Shown here piece by piece: positions 56,545-64,000 of a stretch of 64,000 bases of DNA. Positions within the stretch are counted from its first letter, which is position 1. Every line of letters begins with the position of its first letter. Position numbers and translations under genes: made by a program. Origin of the DNA: Hymenopellis radicata (lineage: Eukaryota > Basidiomycota > Agaricomycetes > Agaricales > Physalacriaceae); assembly GCA_015501595.1 (NCBI GenBank), contig JADNRX010000083.1:62001-126000 (forward strand), given 5' to 3'. Below the pieces are notes generated by a model. It saw nothing but the letters and a program-made list of their open reading frames with translations. It did not search any database and was not told the DNA's origin.

Positions 56545-57624
56545 TAGAGACCTCAACGAGTCAGATCCGGGTCTGACTCGCGATCCGAGTGGCGAGTACT
56601 CGAGGCCGGAAGAGGCTACTCGTGATCCGTGTTTGACTCGACCCGCGTTGACTCGCGAGTCAAACGAGTCGAGTACTCGCGATTCCGGCGAGTACTCGCA
56701 GGCGATCCGGATCACCGACGAGTAAAAAATACTTGCACATCACCTCGCATACACTCACCCAACCAAAGGTCCATTCATGCCCGGCGAGCATCCCCGGGCA
56801 ATTGCACGGGGACACTCAGCCGTGCATGAAGCAGGGACTGAGGGTGGAGGTGGTGGTGGAGGTGATGTGGTGGTGGAAGTGGTGGTGGTGGTGGTGGCGG
56901 GGTGGGAGTGAATGCAGAAAGGAAAAGAAACTCACCATGACACTGTTCTCGCCTCGCATCGCCGTCGCGCCGCCACCACCATCACCCCGTCATCTTGTCA
57001 TTGGTGTCGTCGTCGACGCGTCATCGTAGACGCGTTGTTGCGTTGGCGTTGTCCAGCGTCGTCGTAGTGTCGTCATCCATCGACCGCCGTCCAGTCGTCG
57101 TTGTCGTCCTCCTCTGCTGCTGTCATAAAGACAGCAGCAGCAGGCTCAGCACGGAGCGAAGGCCAAGATACACCACCCGGCATGCAGCCAAGGTGGAAGA
57201 ACACACCCCGATGGCCGCCTGACAGTCGTCAGAGCGGCAGAGGCGACAATCGTCGCACTCTGGGTGGCGGTAGTGATGGTAAGAGGCAAGTAAAACGACT
57301 CGATCGCACGCTTACGCGGCCAGTCGGCATTTGCCGGATCGTGAGAATTTGCAAGAAATTCACGCGAACGGCTCATTTGGGCCACGCAAGGGTCCGTTTA
57401 ACTTCTAAAAAATTTGTAAATTTAGTTAAAATATATATCTACATTATTGCGAGTCAGACCGAGTACTCGCGACGAGTACTCGTGCCTCCAAGGCTGTACT
57501 CGCTGATCCTTATATGATCCGACTCGTTATTGATCCGCGGATCAAACGAGTCGAGTAGCCGAGACCCCCGGCCGGATCGAGTACCCGAGTATCCGCGTGA
57601 CCCGCGAACTCGTTGAGGTCTCTA
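56545..57624. mobile_element. Non-autonomous derivative of the MULE at 6.8-11.3 kb (1080 bp)
   Basis: Left end TAGAGACCTCAACGAGTC and the inverted right end at 57624 match the MULE termini, as do the GAGTACTCG/GATCCG subterminal arrays. The inner flanks also match: H1 hairpin, GGT-rich tract, TGACAGTCGTCAG near 57220, CGCTTACGCGGCC near 57310, and an AT-rich AAAAAATTTGTAAATTTAG block. The transposase gene is missing. The 8 bp outside the ends (CCTTGTCC and GTACGGGA) do not match, so the flanks were rearranged or the ends come from two insertions. Confidence 0.85.
56774..56830. repeat. H1 hairpin module, copy in the MULE derivative
   Basis: TTCATGCCCGGCGAGCATCC pairs with GGACACTCAGCCGTGCATGAA-like sequence around GGGCAATTGCAC. 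Confidence 0.85.
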
Positions 57625-57823
57625 GTACGGGAAGGTCTTCATCGCCGGTGCCACCATTCTCGGTAGGAACAGCAACCACTGTGTTGAGCGTGCCGAAGGA
57701 GGAAACAGCATCTGCTGCATCAAAAGCGCGTACTGAAGACGCTGCATCGGTCGCGGGTTTGCTTGAGGGGACGGTCGTGTTCATGGTTGGTTGGAAAGAA
57801 GTTGACTGCATAGCCACCGTCAA
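57625..57823 (-). pseudogene. Fragment of an unrecognised gene cut by the MULE derivative
   Basis: The minus strand reads MTVAMQSTSFQPTMNTTVPS and then an Ala/Ser/Thr-rich stretch ending GDEDLPV at the element border. It could be the start of a low-complexity KDZ-cluster protein. The rest is not found. Confidence 0.35.
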
Positions 57824-57965
57824 TCTTGCGCTGATCGGAGCCCACGTGGATTTGATGCCGACGCGATATCAACATAGTTCACGCGAGCAGATCCACGAAT
57901 GCATCAAATAAAAAAAAAAGACTACGTAAACACTGTACAAATCAAATAAAAATACAAACAGAAAA

Positions 57966-57966
57966 G

Positions 57967-57996
<30 letters not shown>
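57966..57996 (+). repeat. Homopolymer A tract of about 30
   Basis: One nearly uninterrupted A run lies in an A-rich stretch at 57905-57997. It could mark the tail of a retroposed copy on the plus strand, but no body is recognised upstream. Confidence 0.8.
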
Positions 57997-57997
<1 letters not shown>

Positions 57998-57999
57998 AC

Positions 58000-58379
58000 A
58001 GTAGAACACTATACATCAACTATAAACTACAACAGATACAGATAACCCCAACCGCGTCATACAAAGCTCACTGCGACATACATGGAGGACAGAAGGAATA
58101 CAAGAAAGGACCAATCAGATCAAAAACGAGATGTGAGGCTACAGTAGGCTAGATTAATATCAGAGTAACATAAAACGGCCAAGAAATACAAGACGACAAG
58201 ATCTATATACAAACCGTTGTAGCGCACGTAGATGGATGGATGGAGATAGTATGCCGAAAGCGGGATAGGATAACGCAAGGGGAAGCACGACTGGATAGTG
58301 CATTATGAGAATCTCGCGCGCTTGCTGGCACCGTGCTAAGAGATCATGTAAGACTTGAGGAATGAAATAAGAGTAGAAA
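58000..58379. other. No recognisable gene
   Basis: Probably the 3' untranslated region of the minus-strand gene A2. No repeat or frame of note. Confidence 0.45.
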
Positions 58380-59985
58380 TCATACATCATCGGCCGGTGT
58401 TTTGCGCTTCGCTGCTTCTCGTGCTATCCGGTCCTTACTTGCAGCAGCTAGAATGGAAGCCCGAGTTGAACCAGCGCCAGAGGTCTTACCTCTGTGGCGG
58501 GTGACCATGATATGCCCGGAGGGAATAGGTGAGGACGACCGTGAGAGGGTAGAGTCGATGGTGGCAACTAGGTCGCGAGTATCCTCTATAAAGGTTGCAG
58601 CATTGTTAAGGAGAGTAGTCGCCTCGTTCAGCACGGTGGAGATGCCGGGCGACTGTGCGATAATGGGCGAAGAAAGCGGTGAGCTGACAGGCGACCTGTT
58701 GACAGGTGTGAACGTGGGTGATTTTTCCCTAATGGGTGAACCGAATGGCGAAACTAGGGGTGCCGGGGAGCTGTTAATCGGCGTGATTGGGTAACACTCA
58801 GGAAGGAGTATCCCGGTTTGCTTGAACTGAATGGGCGAGCCAAGATTGGCGATGGCGTGGTTGCGAGAGAGACGGGGACGCGAGGCATCGGGACGAGGAT
58901 GCGAGGCATCGGTACACGAGGTATCGGTCTCCAAGGCAGGTCCCAGCTTGCCAGCTTTTTGTGGTACGGAGGGTTTCCCCGCCATCAACGTTTCGTGGTA
59001 CTTTACCTGAAGAGTCTTTGAGAAGGATATGGAGGGTTAAAGGAAAGAACATACCATTGATGCTTTCTCAACTGCACGTGCCTCCGAACACGCTTTAGCA
59101 TGAGCGATAAAATCGTCTAACGGGGTTGGTGAAGATTGATCGGCAGTAGCGCAAGGAAGTGTCGATCGAGTTGATGATGTGGCGAAATTTGAAGATGGCA
59201 AAGACGCATCGTCAAACTGAGCCGGTCGCAACGTAGGCCGAGCCGAGGCAACGCTACTGGAGGGTGGGAAGAGTCTGGTGGATGGAGCTACCGGTCCACC
59301 ACTCGGGATGTGAATTCGGATCGGATGAAAAAGTTTCGGTCTGGCACGCTCTGGTAGGTAATGTGGACGCGCCAACGAGGAGGCGGACGTGGACGCTTTT
59401 GGTGCGGAGTCGGACGTAGACGCTTTTAGTGCGGAGGCGGTCGTGGACGCTTTTGGTGCGGAGGCGGTCGTGGACGCTTTTGGTGCGGAGGCGGTCGTGG
59501 ACGCTTTTGGTGCGGAGGCGGTCGTGGACACTTTTGCTGAGGAAGCAACCGGTGTTCCTTTCGGCACAACAAGAAAGTAGGAGATTAGCCGAGCTGCCTG
59601 CATGATGGTGTTCAACGTCTGCCACCACGTGTCAATATAGGGAAAATCAAGGTATGGTCTAGACTGTACGTACCCGCATTCCGTATGCGCGCCAAACAAT
59701 GTGACTGTTCAAATCAGTGGTGTCCGCCACCATCAGTTCATCAGCGAACTCTGCGTAGAAACGTTTCCATTCGGTCCAGAGAAAATCAACCAAGTGTTGA
59801 ACACCGGCTTTTCTGGCGGCATCGTAGGCTGGAAGCCGAGGAGCAGCCCATTCTAGGTGGTGACGTGGCGGCCCCATTCTAACAAACATTAAGAATAGAT
59901 CATACAAGCTCCAAGGCGAGCTTACCGGCGCACAACCCCTTTTAGCACTTCCGATAACCGCTAAGGGTAGGTTAGTAGGCACAAA
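58380..59985 (-). CDS. A2: KDZ-cluster-type low-complexity protein
   Basis: Minus-strand exons join in frame: RLSEVLKGVV up to a donor near 59925, then MGPPRHHLEWAAPRLPAYDA to WRAYGMR, then LNTIMQAARLISYFLVVPKG, an Ala/Ser/Thr/Lys repeat block, a Ser/Pro-rich linker and EKASM. After a further intron (about 58995-59053) comes VKYHETLMAGKPSVPQ through a Ser/Pro-rich segment with PFGSPIREKSPTF to the basic end EAAKRKTPADDV. The first exon and start codon are not resolved. The layout (helical WRAY domain, disordered middle, KR-rich end) and the divergent neighbour are as in A1, but similarity is weak. The function is unknown. Confidence 0.6.
59388..59565 (-). repeat. 27-bp in-frame minisatellite in A2
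   Basis: Six to seven copies of a 27-bp unit (GGACGCTTTTGGTGCGGAGG plus CGGTCGT) code KASTTASAP repeats on the minus strand. Central copies are nearly identical, so the array is recent. Confidence 0.9.
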
Positions 59986-59989
59986 GGAT

Positions 59990-60432
59990 CAAAGATAATG
60001 AAAGCCCCACAGAGATCAGGCACGAATACAGAAATGCGCGTAGTGAAGCACGAATACAGGAATGGGTGTATTGAAGAGTCAAGGAGGAGGCGAAGTATCA
60101 ACCGTAGATGAGAAAAAACCTTCAAGGCATAGCTATACAGTTGTATAGTAAGTCCGCAACTCCGCTCGGCACACTCGGCACTTGTGCGGCTAAGTCCGTA
60201 GAATCGGCATAGCTGCCGAGCCAGAGATCATCCAACCACCGGAACCTCAACCCTCTTCAGAATGCCCAGAAGACTGGGTTTGAGGGCTGGAATAGTGACT
60301 AGAGAGATAGTAAAGGGTATTCCGCTGTAACCGAGGGTTCCCTGGCCGCCGTGTAAGTGACTTGGAGTTTCTGTCCGACGAAAGCATAATCCTGATCGAA
60401 AGGCGCATAAGCACTCAGACACGAACGTCGAT
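59990..60432. other. Divergent intergenic region between A2 and B2
   Basis: It should hold both promoters and perhaps the unresolved first exon of A2. No other feature is supported. Confidence 0.4.
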
Positions 60433-61231
60433 GGTCAACCCTCGCAAGGGCGGTCGTCCCAAAATTTACTCGTCAAAAGAGGAGCGTCTAGCCGCTCATC
60501 GAGCTTCCAACCGTGCTAGCTGGCAAAGGTAAGATTTTGAAGCTTCTATTCATGTGTCCCAGCTCAAAAAGTGATTGCAGAACGCGCAAGATCAACAAAA
60601 TATATATTGCGAGACGTGAGTAAGTAGAGTATCGCGCACAACGACCAACGTGCGCATCTAAACCAATCTGCTGTATACGTGCTTACAAGGCTGCATAGAC
60701 TTGAGCAGATCATCTTTCGCAATGCGCCCGGAACGTATAATCCATTGGCAGCAGTGGCCACTGTGCCTAAGTACGTCGTCTTCTCTCTCATGTGGGTTCC
60801 TCTCACTCTAGGCTAGACTAAACAGATTCCAACCCTATCCTCAAGGAGTCCGAACGGAACGACTTAGCACGCATCGGCTTGGTTAGAGCGCGACAGATCG
60901 ACCAAGAGTTTTCCGCATATGTTGGAACGGACCCTCGATTATTCGTGGAGGCTCGACTCCAGGAATATCTCAGTCAAGTTTCCTCACATGACGAAGATCG
61001 GGTGCTATGGAAATAATCGACAGACCAGCTGAAATCATCGCACAGCTCCGCCAGAAATGCTACGACATTCGCGACCACATCTGGCAGCGCGTCGGATCCG
61101 GCAAGCACTACGACCGGATTACCGACATTATGGATGGTATGCGTAGGGTGGAAGGTTGGCTTCAGGATATCTCCTGTGAAGCTCTGGTTTCGTGGCAGTC
61201 TCTACGTGAAATGTATTCCAGGCGCGAGTAG
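60433..61231 (+). CDS. B2: basic-N-terminal hypothetical protein, C-terminus cut by an element
   Basis: Starts MVNPRKGGRPKIYSSKEERL then AAHRASNRASWQR, a GRP..Y..KEER..A.R pattern common at the N-termini of small basidiomycete transposon-linked proteins and suggestive of DNA binding. Later exons read LEQIIFRNAPGTYNPLAAVA, SNPILKESERNDLARIGLVR, EFSAYVGTDPRLFVEARLQE, and after a 44-bp intron LRQKCYDIRDHIWQRVGSGK and a helical end. One exon junction (about 60770-60829) does not keep the frame in my model. The stop TAG at 61229-61231 is the first three bases of an inserted element, so the original end is lost. It is divergent from A2, as B1 is from A1. Confidence 0.55.
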
Positions 61232-61500
61232 GGTTTGAAAGTTAGGTTAGTTAACCAGTTAGTAAGCGCTCATTAACCCTAACCTAACCACCTCTAACTG
61301 ATATAACGGTTAAGGATCTTAACCGGTTTCAGCAGTTAGAGGTGGTTATGGTTATAGGTTAAAAAATATTTCAGATATCCTATAACCGCTAGTTAGGGTT
61401 ATTGACCGGTTACAACTGCACTAACCGCTATATCGGTTAAACCGGTTATAACCGGTTAATAACCGGTTTAACTGACCAAATCTAGAAAATCGAAAAGAAG

Positions 61501-61580
61501 GTTGCCATGAGTGGGAATTGAACTCACATACTGCTGCTGAAACACAGCAGGAGCTCATCCATCTGAGCCACAGCCGCCGC
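61501..61580 (-). repeat. tRNA(Asn)-like segment at the left end
   Basis: On the minus strand the D arm (GCTCAGATGGATGAGC), a perfect 5-bp anticodon stem CTGCT/AGCAG with loop GTGTTTC (anticodon GTT), and a T arm (GTGAGTTCAATTCCCAC) are present. The acceptor ends barely pair, so this is tRNA-like, not a working tRNA. Confidence 0.65.
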
Positions 61581-61859
61581 AAGCTCTATCAATTTTTAGG
61601 TCTCATAGGCTCTCTTTGCTCACACCCGAACAAGTATGGTAACTGTGTGCATGTACCTCATAATGGTCATGCACGCCACTTACCAAGTCAAATGATTAAC
61701 TGACACACTACTCCTAACAAAAAATTATTGACAGACTTATTCTTATTAACAATTAAAGACATCATAGCTCCTCTCCAGTCATACTCTGATAGGTATAGCA
61801 AGTGCGTGAAGTACATGCATACTATTTAATGATTAACAGACGGATGCCCCATAAATCCA

Positions 61860-61915
61860 TTCATGCTCGATGAGCATCCCCGAGCAATGGCACAGGGATA
61901 CTCAACCGTGCATGA
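61860..61915. repeat. H1 hairpin module, copy in the 61-64 kb element
   Basis: TTCATGCTCGATGAGCATCC pairs with GGATACTCAACCGTGCATGA around GAGCAATGGCAC. Confidence 0.8.
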
Positions 61916-62039
61916 GCACTGACTGAGGGTGGGGTGGTGGGTGGTGGCAGCAGTGGAGGTGGTGGTGAAGCTGCTGGGAGTGGTGGTGGGAGTGCTAATG
62001 GTGGTGGATGAGATATAAACTACTACGATCTATAGGCCG

Positions 62040-63145
62040 CCTGACAATCGTCAGCACGGGAGAGGCGACAATTGTCGGGCTCTGAGTGGTCCCAGTGGTC
62101 GTTGATTCATCCTGTGGTGGTCAATGGCTCACTGCAGTAACAAAGAAAAAAAATACGCATCTTTATGACGCCGCCTGCCTGCAGACAGTGCAGTGTCTAG
62201 TTCCATAACCAATACTGGAGTCCTCTACCTAGCAAGGCTTCTCCGTCATTGTGGTTGAAGATTTGCAGCCTTGTTCAAGGGCTTACACGTCCTGCGAGGC
62301 CGCCGGGGCTCTTCAAGCCCGCAAACAGAGTCAGATTAAAGGAGATGACATAAAGTCAGTCTCCAAGACAGTAGGCGACAACACAAAGTTGATCACCGAG
62401 GAACTAGCTTGATAGTAGTGGTGGTTGAAGGGAGAGAATGAGCCTTTGATCACCATATGGATCCAATCTGTACACTAGTGATCAGATCGTCGAGTACCGG
62501 GGATTTGTCTGAAACTTTTTTTGGGACCTCTCCTTTTGATATTAAGCCCAATGCACACTATTTGAAAGTGAGAAAAAATATATTTCTATCTATAATGAAT
62601 ACTTGTTTGATTGAAAAGACAGTCGAACAACTGGTAGAGATATTATTGCTAGTGATTAAATGATCACATAAGTAATCAATGATTAACGGACTGATCATTC
62701 GAGTGGTGATCATGATGCATTTTAGCAAGTGATCTCTGTCTTCAACCACCACCACCTCAAGACGCCGCACACCCCGATGACTCGACCTTGGGACGCGGGT
62801 CTTCCGGGCGTCTTTCTTCTTTTATCTACCTCTTTTTTGCCCATTTTTTCCTGGATATGCGGGCTTGAAGAGCCCCGGCGGCCCCGCAGGACGCGTAAGC
62901 CCTTGAACAGGCTGCAAATCTTCAACCACAATGACGGAGAAGCCTTGCTAGGTAGAGGACTCCAGTATTGGTTATGGAACTAGACACTGCACTGTCTGCA
63001 GGCAAGGCAGCGTCATAAAGATGCGTTTTTTTTTCTTTGTTACTGCAGTGAGCCATTGACCACCACAGGATGAATCAACGACCACTGGGACCACTCAGAG
63101 CCTGACAATTGTCGCTCTGCCATGCTGATAATTGTCAGGCAGGCG
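62040..63145. repeat. Long inverted repeat, arms about 285 bp, spacer about 535 bp
   Basis: Left arm 62040-62323 and right arm 62858-63145 are inverted copies. They share TTTGCAGCCTTGTTCAAGGG, GAGTCCTCTACCTAGCAAGG and TCAATGGCTCACTGCAGTAA with few differences. A transcript through it could form a long hairpin RNA. Confidence 0.9.
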
Positions 63146-63731
63146 AGGCGGTCTATTAGTTGAGGTTTCGTGCTAGGCACCACTGCTGTCTTTGTGGCAG
63201 CGGCAGAGGACTACAATGACTCCGGGACACAACAACGACGATTTGCAACTCCAGGAGAGGATGATGAAGGAAGAGAGGTGATAATTTGGAAGTTGGGCTG
63301 AGTGGCGTTGCAGATGCGTACAGCCAAGAACAGTACGTGTTTTTATTTATCTTCTGCATGTTCATGGCCTCGATGGTGTAGAATGACGCCGTAGAGGTTT
63401 TTTGACCTTCATTACAGTAATATGGCATCTTCCGCGACGCTTAAGCCCCACCAATGTGGGCTGCATACATTCTGATTCTCTCTCACCCTCTACATATGAC
63501 GCACCATGCATCCACCATCTTGCTTACATTACTGGACTGTCGAGGTGCTTTTCGTATAGGATATAACTACTGCACATTTGTGCAGTGTGTTGTCTTACCG
63601 AAAAAATCTCTCGACTGTCCGTTAAACATTGTTGTTAGACTGTCCGTTAAACATTATTGTTGGATACACTTATACTAGTATTAATGGGAATGAGATTCAC
63701 CATAAAACCCATCTCAAGTATGATATTCTGC

Positions 63732-63812
63732 GGCGGCGGTGGCCCAGTTGGTAATGGGTCATACTTCTAACTAATATGTGCGGTATGCAGGCGTTCAAAC
63801 CCTCCTGCTGCC
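63732..63812 (+). repeat. tRNA-like segment at the right end
   Basis: GGCGGCG and CTGCTGCC form a 7-bp acceptor stem with G-U pairs. GCCCAGTTGGTAATGGGT is a good D arm. The B-box-like GCGTTCAAACCC is present, but the T stem does not pair. Confidence 0.55.
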
Positions 63813-63842
63813 CTTTTTGAGTGAAGTATGATCGGTTAAACC

Positions 63843-64000
63843 TAGGGTTTGAAAGTCAGGTCACGCTTGACCGGTCAAGCGGCTTAACTTGACCTGACCT
63901 GACCGAAAAATTGACCGAAGACACTTGACCGGTCACACAATTTGACCGGTCACGGTCAACGGTCAAGGTCGAAGCAAGATTTTTGTTTAACCGCAGGTAA
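63843..64000. mobile_element. Left end of a further GACCGG-type element (runs out of the window)
   Basis: TAGGGTTTGAAAGTCAGGTC is the same terminus type as 50081 and 51085. It is followed by GACCGGTCA words and CGGTCAACGGTCAAGG as at 50188-50203. The bases before it are GTTAAACC; the matching copy would be outside. Confidence 0.8.

Larger units (their letters stand above)
61229..63842. mobile_element. Non-autonomous MULE-like element with large internal inverted repeat (right end interrupted)
   Basis: The left end TAGGGTTTGAAAGTTAGG begins inside the B2 coding end. A subterminal array of GGTTA/AACCGGTTA words (61240-61480), a tRNA-like segment, the H1 hairpin and a TGACAATCGTCAG motif follow in the usual order. 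Two arms of about 285 bp (62040-62323 and 62858-63145) are inverted copies. A second tRNA-like segment at 63732-63812 and GATCGGTTAAACC mark the start of the right array. That array is cut at 63842 by another element, so the right end and target duplication cannot be seen. Confidence 0.7.

Noticed and set aside
57905..57997. LINE or SINE with poly-A tail
   Set aside because: The A tract is real but no retroposon body or target duplication can be found next to it.
61501..61580. Functional tRNA-Asn gene
   Set aside because: The D, anticodon and T arms are good but the acceptor ends barely pair; treated as tRNA-like.

Overview
The window looks like nuclear DNA of a mushroom-forming basidiomycete (Agaricomycetes). 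The evidence is the many 45-60 bp GT..AG introns with CTNAC-type branch sites, KDZ transposases, a TET/JBP-type dioxygenase of the basidiomycete kind, a Ty3/gypsy element of the agaric type, and an F-box relic. I see no species-specific marker. Most of the sequence is transposable elements in several states, from intact to heavily decayed. Only a few stretches look like ordinary host genes.

Layout. 1-16.2 kb holds a KDZ-associated gene cluster: the 3' part of a KDZ transposase (+), two small minus-strand genes, a small basic-protein gene (+), a viroplasmin-type (RNase H1 N-terminal-like) gene (-), and a large accessory gene here called D1 (+). An apparently intact MULE DNA transposon (6836-11284, 8-bp target duplication) sits inside an intron of the viroplasmin-type gene. 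16.2-24.4 kb holds gene relics, a clear host-like gene for a small basic AT-hook/KPAS-repeat nuclear protein (19086-20038), a degenerate repeat field, and an F-box pseudogene. 24.5-33.3 kb is a Ty3/gypsy LTR retrotransposon on the minus strand with 511-bp LTRs, a frame-broken gag-protease, an open pol, and an unexplained third ORF next to the 3' LTR. 33.5-35.5 kb is a TET/JBP-like dioxygenase gene with one frameshift. 36.9-38.8 kb is a glycogen debranching enzyme pseudogene split by a 1.25-kb element.

40789-49941 is a complete, apparently intact 9.15-kb KDZ transposon with terminal inverted repeats of about 517 bp. It carries a full KDZ transposase, a viroplasmin-type gene (C2) and a second accessory gene (D2) homologous to D1. 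From 50.1 kb onward lies a nest of non-autonomous, MULE-like elements with TA(G/A)-type ends and 8-bp target duplications, inserted in one another three deep (50081-56136 > 51085-55027 > 52747-53860). A derivative of the intact MULE lies at 56545-57624. A second pair of genes of the KDZ-cluster type (58.4-61.2 kb) follows, and a further nested element with a 285-bp internal inverted repeat runs to the window end.

How the parts relate. The viroplasmin-type gene and the D gene occur together twice, once inside the intact KDZ element and once in the older cluster at the left. This makes them candidate cargo or helper genes of KDZ transposons. The MULE shares its internal hairpin and its terminal design with several non-autonomous elements, so it is a plausible source of transposase for them. 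Intact genes (KDZ2, C2, D2, the MULE transposase, retroelement pol and ORF3) contrast with single-base frame breaks in D1, C1, the dioxygenase, gag and protease. All intron models and boundaries were read by eye and may be off by a base or two.
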